Assembly: GCA_964577195.1 (NCBI GenBank)
Contig: CAZNYF010000047.1
Coordinates: 1 to 17,473 of the forward strand
DNA: 17,473 nt
Reading direction: 5' to 3'
DNA from: HyVt-560 sp964577195
GTDB lineage: Bacteria > Pseudomonadota > Gammaproteobacteria > UWMA-0217
The notes under the pieces were generated by a model that did not search any database, was not told the DNA's origin, and saw nothing but the letters and a program-made list of their open reading frames with translations. The translations under genes and the position numbers were made by a program. Of the stretch, positions 14,171-17,473 are shown in pieces. Position 1 is the first letter of the stretch; each line of letters begins with the position of its first letter.

Positions 14171-15187
14171 ATGAAACATATAATTACTGGCGGAAATGGT
14201 TTTCTAGGCACAGAACTGGCCAAACGGCTGATGGCGAGAGGCGAAAAAGTTCTGATTCTTGATATGGAAAAAACAGAAGACAGCCCAATTTATCCCGAAG
14301 CTGAATTCATCCACCTTGATGTTCGCAGCAAAAAAGGTTGGGATTTAATCAACGTTGAAAAAGATGATGTTATCTATCATTTTGCAGCCAAACTACTGAT
14401 GCCTATTTTGCCCAGAAAAGAGCGTACCGAGTTTTTCTGGTCTCACCTGTACGACGGAACAAAGGTAATGCTTGAGCATCTTGAAACCAAAACAGAGTGT
14501 AGAAATATCATCTATTACACTACTGACATGGTTTATGGGCACACCATTCATCATCCAAGATTCGAAGACCACCCCCGCGAGCCAGTTGGGCCTTATGGTG
14601 AAGCAAAATATAAGTCTGAATTTCTTTGCGAAGACTATCGTACCCGTGGTTTTAATATCACTATCTTCCGCCCTCGCCTGATTATTGGTGAAGGTCGATT
14701 AGGGATTTTGGAAAGCCTGTTCAAGCTAATTGACAAGAACCTGCCCGTGCCAATGATTGGCAATGGCAAAAACTTCTATCAATTTGTCTCAGTCGGTGAC
14801 TGCGCTGATTCTTGCATTAAAGCATGGGAGAAAGGCGTTCCTAATGAGGCATATCACGTTGGGTCGGTTAATCCACCGACAGTCAGAGAACTCTTGGGTG
14901 AGTTGATAAAAGTAGCTGATAGCCGCTCCTTTTTATTGCCAACTTATGCACCCGCTGTAAAATTCACCCTGGATCTGTTTGATCGTGCCGGGTTTCCAAT
15001 CATGGACCCGGAGCAATATCTAATCGCGGATGAAACCTGTGTTCTCGATGTTAGCAAAGCTAAAAACGAGCTGGGCTGGGAACCAACAGAGTCAGACATT
15101 GAAATGCTCAACGAAGCTTACCGCAGTTATCGTGCAAAGCTTAAAGTGGAAGAAGCTAGACCGGCTAGAGAATCTCAGTTTGCATAG
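14171..15187 (+). CDS. NAD-dependent epimerase/dehydratase (extended SDR)
   Basis: The product is 338 aa. A Rossmann nucleotide-binding motif TGGNGFLG is at residues 6-13. Asp31 at the end of the second strand (VLILDME) favours NAD over NADP. The catalytic pattern is TTD (117-119) with Tyr142-x3-Lys146 (YGEAK). RPRLIIGEG (about 168-176) and FVSVGDCAD are typical of the substrate-side domain of sugar-nucleotide epimerases and dehydratases. It ends with a polar, charged tail (EEARPARESQFA). The substrate cannot be read from sequence; nucleotide sugars are usual, and a lipid-linked sugar or sterol/hopanoid-like substrate is possible. The preceding small flippase-like gene supports a surface glycan or glycolipid pathway. 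Confidence 0.85.
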   Translation: MKHIITGGNGFLGTELAKRLMARGEKVLILDMEKTEDSPIYPEAEFIHLDVRSKKGWDLINVEKDDVIYHFAAKLLMPILPRKERTEFFWSHLYDGTKVMLEHLETKTECRNIIYYTTDMVYGHTIHHPRFEDHPREPVGPYGEAKYKSEFLCEDYRTRGFNITIFRPRLIIGEGRLGILESLFKLIDKNLPVPMIGNGKNFYQFVSVGDCADSCIKAWEKGVPNEAYHVGSVNPPTVRELLGELIKVADSRSFLLPTYAPAVKFTLDLFDRAGFPIMDPEQYLIADETCVLDVSKAKNELGWEPTESDIEMLNEAYRSYRAKLKVEEARPARESQFA

Positions 15188-15522
15188 CTAAAAAGAGGGG
15201 TACCTCCTGTGAGGTGCCCTTCACTCGCTATTTACACTCAGATAGTACGATTAGCAACAAATATCAAGCCGCAAAAACACACTCCACAGTGGAACTCTAG
15301 TGAAAATTAATTAGTATATTGCAAGGTTAGTATTTAAAAATATACCAGCGCATGAATTACGTTTCTAATAAGATTAGCAACTTATCTCATCCAGAGTATG
15401 AGATCGCGAGCTCTACGCTCAATCACGTAACTACTTATCGTCGAATACTTGTCGCAAAACGCCACAACAACTGCGGCGCTAACAAAATGTAGTGAGAATG
15501 TGCTCCTGATTTTACATCAAGT
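15188..15522. other. 335-bp intergenic gap between convergent genes
   Basis: No gene is seen. It contains the terminator-like hairpin at 15195-15222, a short palindrome TCCACAGTGGA at 15283-15293, and a 7-bp inverted repeat ATCTCAT/ATGAGAT (15384-15390 and 15398-15404). The decamer GATTAGCAAC occurs twice (15249 and 15372). The region is A+T-rich and otherwise featureless. Confidence 0.5.
15195..15222 (+). terminator. Hairpin terminator after the epimerase gene
   Basis: GAGGGGTACCTC (15195-15206) pairs with GAGGTGCCCTTC (15211-15222) through twelve pairs, two of them G-U, with a four-base CTGT loop, eight bases after the stop codon. The tail is only moderately T-rich (CTATTTA). Confidence 0.65.
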
Positions 15523-16314
15523 TTAATTTTCTAGAATACCTTGAATAGAATCAAACCATTTTTGTGCAATTTTTTCTTCACCGCTGGCATTGGGATGAAT
15601 TCCGTCTAACTGCCTGTCCTGCGGAATATTAAACTCTGTCACCTGATCTACCGAAACCACACGAGATTGTGCTGTATCCAGCGCTAACGCGAGAACTTTA
15701 ACGGCTTTGCCTAAATCAGCTATTGGCTGATCGTGGTTTGCCATAGGAATTGGTTCTGCCAGAAGAATGCTAACGGCAGAATTCTTTTTTCGCAGTTCAT
15801 TAATAATTTGCTCTAATTCATCTATGATGCCGGAAGTAGCCTGCTGCTGGTGAAGAATATCGTTAGTACCCAGATGAATCAGCACAACATCAACATCATA
15901 ATCAGATAGCTTACCTGGCAAAATATTCAAAATATAGTCAGCTGGACGGCCCCAGTGCCCTTCATGGTCCCGATCAAAGCTAATGCCTTTATACACGGGG
16001 AAATCTGGAGTGCCATGGAAATTTTCCGTCAAACTCCCAACCAGATCAAACTGAATTCCAGAATCAACCAGTTTTTTCCACAAAGGATAGCGATAGGATT
16101 GATGAACCCGGTCAGCTTGGGTAATCGAATCCCCTAGTGGGAGAATTTTAACGGGTGCTTGTACTGGAGCCGTGATCACCGTCGTAGGCAGTTCGCTAAC
16201 ACTTCCCCCGTCACCATCCAGCGTTCTGGTTCCATTTCCGCCACAGCCAGTAACATTTAGCATTGTTATTATTGCCAAACCAAGTGGCCATTTTGTATTT
16301 TTGAGTTGCGTCAT
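15523..16314 (-). CDS. SGNH-hydrolase lipoprotein, CE3 esterase-like
   Basis: The product is 263 aa. A signal peptide with lipobox VTGC places the acylated Cys at 24, followed by a Gly/Ser/Pro/Thr linker to about residue 55. The SGNH blocks are complete: block I LPLGDSITQ (Ser63), block II VGSL (Gly93), block III GTND (Asn151) and block V DGIHPN (Asp237, His240). DHEGHWG at 116-122 is characteristic of carbohydrate esterase family 3, whose members remove acetyl groups from xylan and related glycans. It should therefore be a membrane-anchored, surface or periplasmic deacetylase. The substrate is inferred, and a lysophospholipase or other glycan esterase role is possible. It follows the NnrS gene on the same strand after 44 bp, with only a weak AAGGA ribosome site 12 bases before the ATG. 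Confidence 0.85.
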   Translation of the reverse strand: MTQLKNTKWPLGLAIITMLNVTGCGGNGTRTLDGDGGSVSELPTTVITAPVQAPVKILPLGDSITQADRVHQSYRYPLWKKLVDSGIQFDLVGSLTENFHGTPDFPVYKGISFDRDHEGHWGRPADYILNILPGKLSDYDVDVVLIHLGTNDILHQQQATSGIIDELEQIINELRKKNSAVSILLAEPIPMANHDQPIADLGKAVKVLALALDTAQSRVVSVDQVTEFNIPQDRQLDGIHPNASGEEKIAQKWFDSIQGILEN

Positions 16315-16358
16315 TAGCGTTGTTTTCCTTAAATTTTACGAGAGAACTGTCTAAAGTT

Positions 16359-17473
16359 CTAATGATGATTCGATCTGGCTTTCGAACGTCTTTTTCTGGA
16401 CAAAAGTGCTGACATATAAATAATCAAAAACAAAATGACGCTGACAATCCAGCCCAATTGTGATGCAGCACTAATCAACAAGTATTTTGGTGCCAACCAG
16501 AGAGGCGCAAAGACGTATATGACGGTTGCACCGGAAATAGCTCCAAAAATCAAAAAAACGCCAAACGAAAACTTACTACTGTTTGTCCTGGCTTTTCTCG
16601 GTGACATGCTTGCCATGATTACTGTTGTCAGTATGCCAATCCCTCCAATAGCAAAAGCATGAACAGCTTGCCTGGTTAATTCAGGGTTCAAAAAATCAGC
16701 TGATTTAAACGCAAAACCCAGAGCGATGAATAAGTACGCAGTTATGATCGCCCAATTCAATAGGTTCTTGTCGTTACCTCTCGCAATTCGATAAATCACA
16801 TTTACAATCAGGAGCGATCCAGCCAGTCCGCTGACGACTGCTAGTGGTAACGTATTGGCTATCAATACATCGGCAATCGATACTATTAATATTACTGCGA
16901 AAATTAAATACAACAACCATCTAGATCGGGTATCCCCATTGGCTGAATTTTTTGTGGTTTCATTTAACCCGGGCTTTAAGTTTGGAACAGCTATTTCACT
17001 GAGTAATATTAGCAACATTAACAAGCTGTATAACCCGAACGAAAGGCCTAAATATTCACCGTCATGTAAAACACCTAGCAGCCCAAGGTAATAAGCAAAA
17101 TTTGCAGAGATGACTAAAGCAATCAGAATGGAAATCCCCCATCGCTGCCACCCAGCTTCAGTAACCGGCTTAATTAAACTGACCCCAAGCAACCAAGCTC
17201 CGAATATCACATCAATAACAAACATTCCGTTTAATGCCCAGTCAGAATCAACAAATGGCAAAATTCTGGGGATCAGCCAAAAGGTTGTTAATAAATACAT
17301 CCACATTTGATAGGAAACGCGAGTGCCACCTAAAATTCTTGGTGCAAGCACCAAATATCCAGTAATGACCGCCAAAGCATAGCCAAACAGCATTTCATGC
17401 GCATGCCAAGAGGCAGGCAACATAGCTGTCAGCGCCATATCTTGTTTAAGAAATAATATCGCAAACCAGATCG
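16359..17473 (-). CDS. NnrS-family membrane protein (5' end outside window)
   Basis: The frame stays open past the ATG at 17438 to the window edge (upstream codons read IWFAILFLKQD), so that Met is internal and about 371 residues of a usual ~390-400 are seen. The motif WHAHEMLFGYALAVITGYLV near the N-terminal side, with its paired histidines, is the NnrS hallmark. About eleven hydrophobic segments follow, ending in a basic tail (RKRRSKARSNHH). A second conserved His region is VHAFAIGGIGILTTVIMASM. NnrS is a haem- and copper-containing membrane protein linked to resistance to nitric oxide stress and often regulated with denitrification genes. No such genes are in view. It may be co-transcribed with the esterase gene, though their functions appear unrelated. 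Confidence 0.85.
   Translation of the reverse strand, partial: IWFAILFLKQDMALTAMLPASWHAHEMLFGYALAVITGYLVLAPRILGGTRVSYQMWMYLLTTFWLIPRILPFVDSDWALNGMFVIDVIFGAWLLGVSLIKPVTEAGWQRWGISILIALVISANFAYYLGLLGVLHDGEYLGLSFGLYSLLMLLILLSEIAVPNLKPGLNETTKNSANGDTRSRWLLYLIFAVILIVSIADVLIANTLPLAVVSGLAGSLLIVNVIYRIARGNDKNLLNWAIITAYLFIALGFAFKSADFLNPELTRQAVHAFAIGGIGILTTVIMASMSPRKARTNSSKFSFGVFLIFGAISGATVIYVFAPLWLAPKYLLISAASQLGWIVSVILFLIIYMSALLSRKRRSKARSNHH

Overview
The window looks like part of a gammaproteobacterial chromosome. Supporting signs are moderate base composition, sigma70-type promoter motifs, gene families typical of Gram-negative envelopes (outer membrane factors, periplasmic adaptors, lipoboxes) and a CE3-like secreted esterase of the kind found in polysaccharide-using bacteria. 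I cannot fix the genus from sequence alone. Both ends cut through genes: a TPR protein at the left edge and an NnrS-family membrane protein at the right edge. No rRNA, tRNA, CRISPR array or transposase is visible.

Left part (1-3581). A truncated TPR protein on the + strand faces a minus-strand operon, read right to left, of a periplasmic thioredoxin-fold protein, a TolC-type outer membrane factor and a short HlyD-type adaptor. The promoter has a TetR-type palindrome lying between its -35 and -10 boxes. Neither an inner-membrane pump nor a TetR repressor is present locally.

Middle (3653-10503). A phd/yefM-parE type toxin-antitoxin pair, with its own strong promoter and overlapping inverted repeat, separates the first operon from a complete heavy-metal efflux cluster: a His/Cys-rich CzcI-like periplasmic protein, then CzcC (outer membrane), CzcB (adaptor) and CzcA (HME-RND pump). 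CzcA carries the Asp/Asp/Glu signature of Zn/Co/Cd pumps at positions 402/408/415. Together CzcCBA would move divalent cations from periplasm or cytoplasm out of the cell, and the small His/Cys protein probably senses or buffers metal.

Between czcA and the next gene lies a 167-175 bp imperfect palindrome centred at 10611. A 29-pair section pairs without a break if transcribed on the + strand. This is the most unusual non-coding structure in the window.

Right part (10792-17473). A + strand group encodes a 184-aa protein of unknown function, a family-4-like uracil-DNA glycosylase with a variant GQAPG motif, and a small membrane protein. A convergent YbhN/UPF0104 flippase-like membrane protein follows. 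After a 407 bp gap come a four-helix DMT/SMR-type (ArnE/F-like) transporter and an extended-SDR NAD-dependent epimerase, which suggest glycolipid or surface-sugar modification. A minus-strand CE3-like SGNH lipoprotein and the partial NnrS gene close the window.
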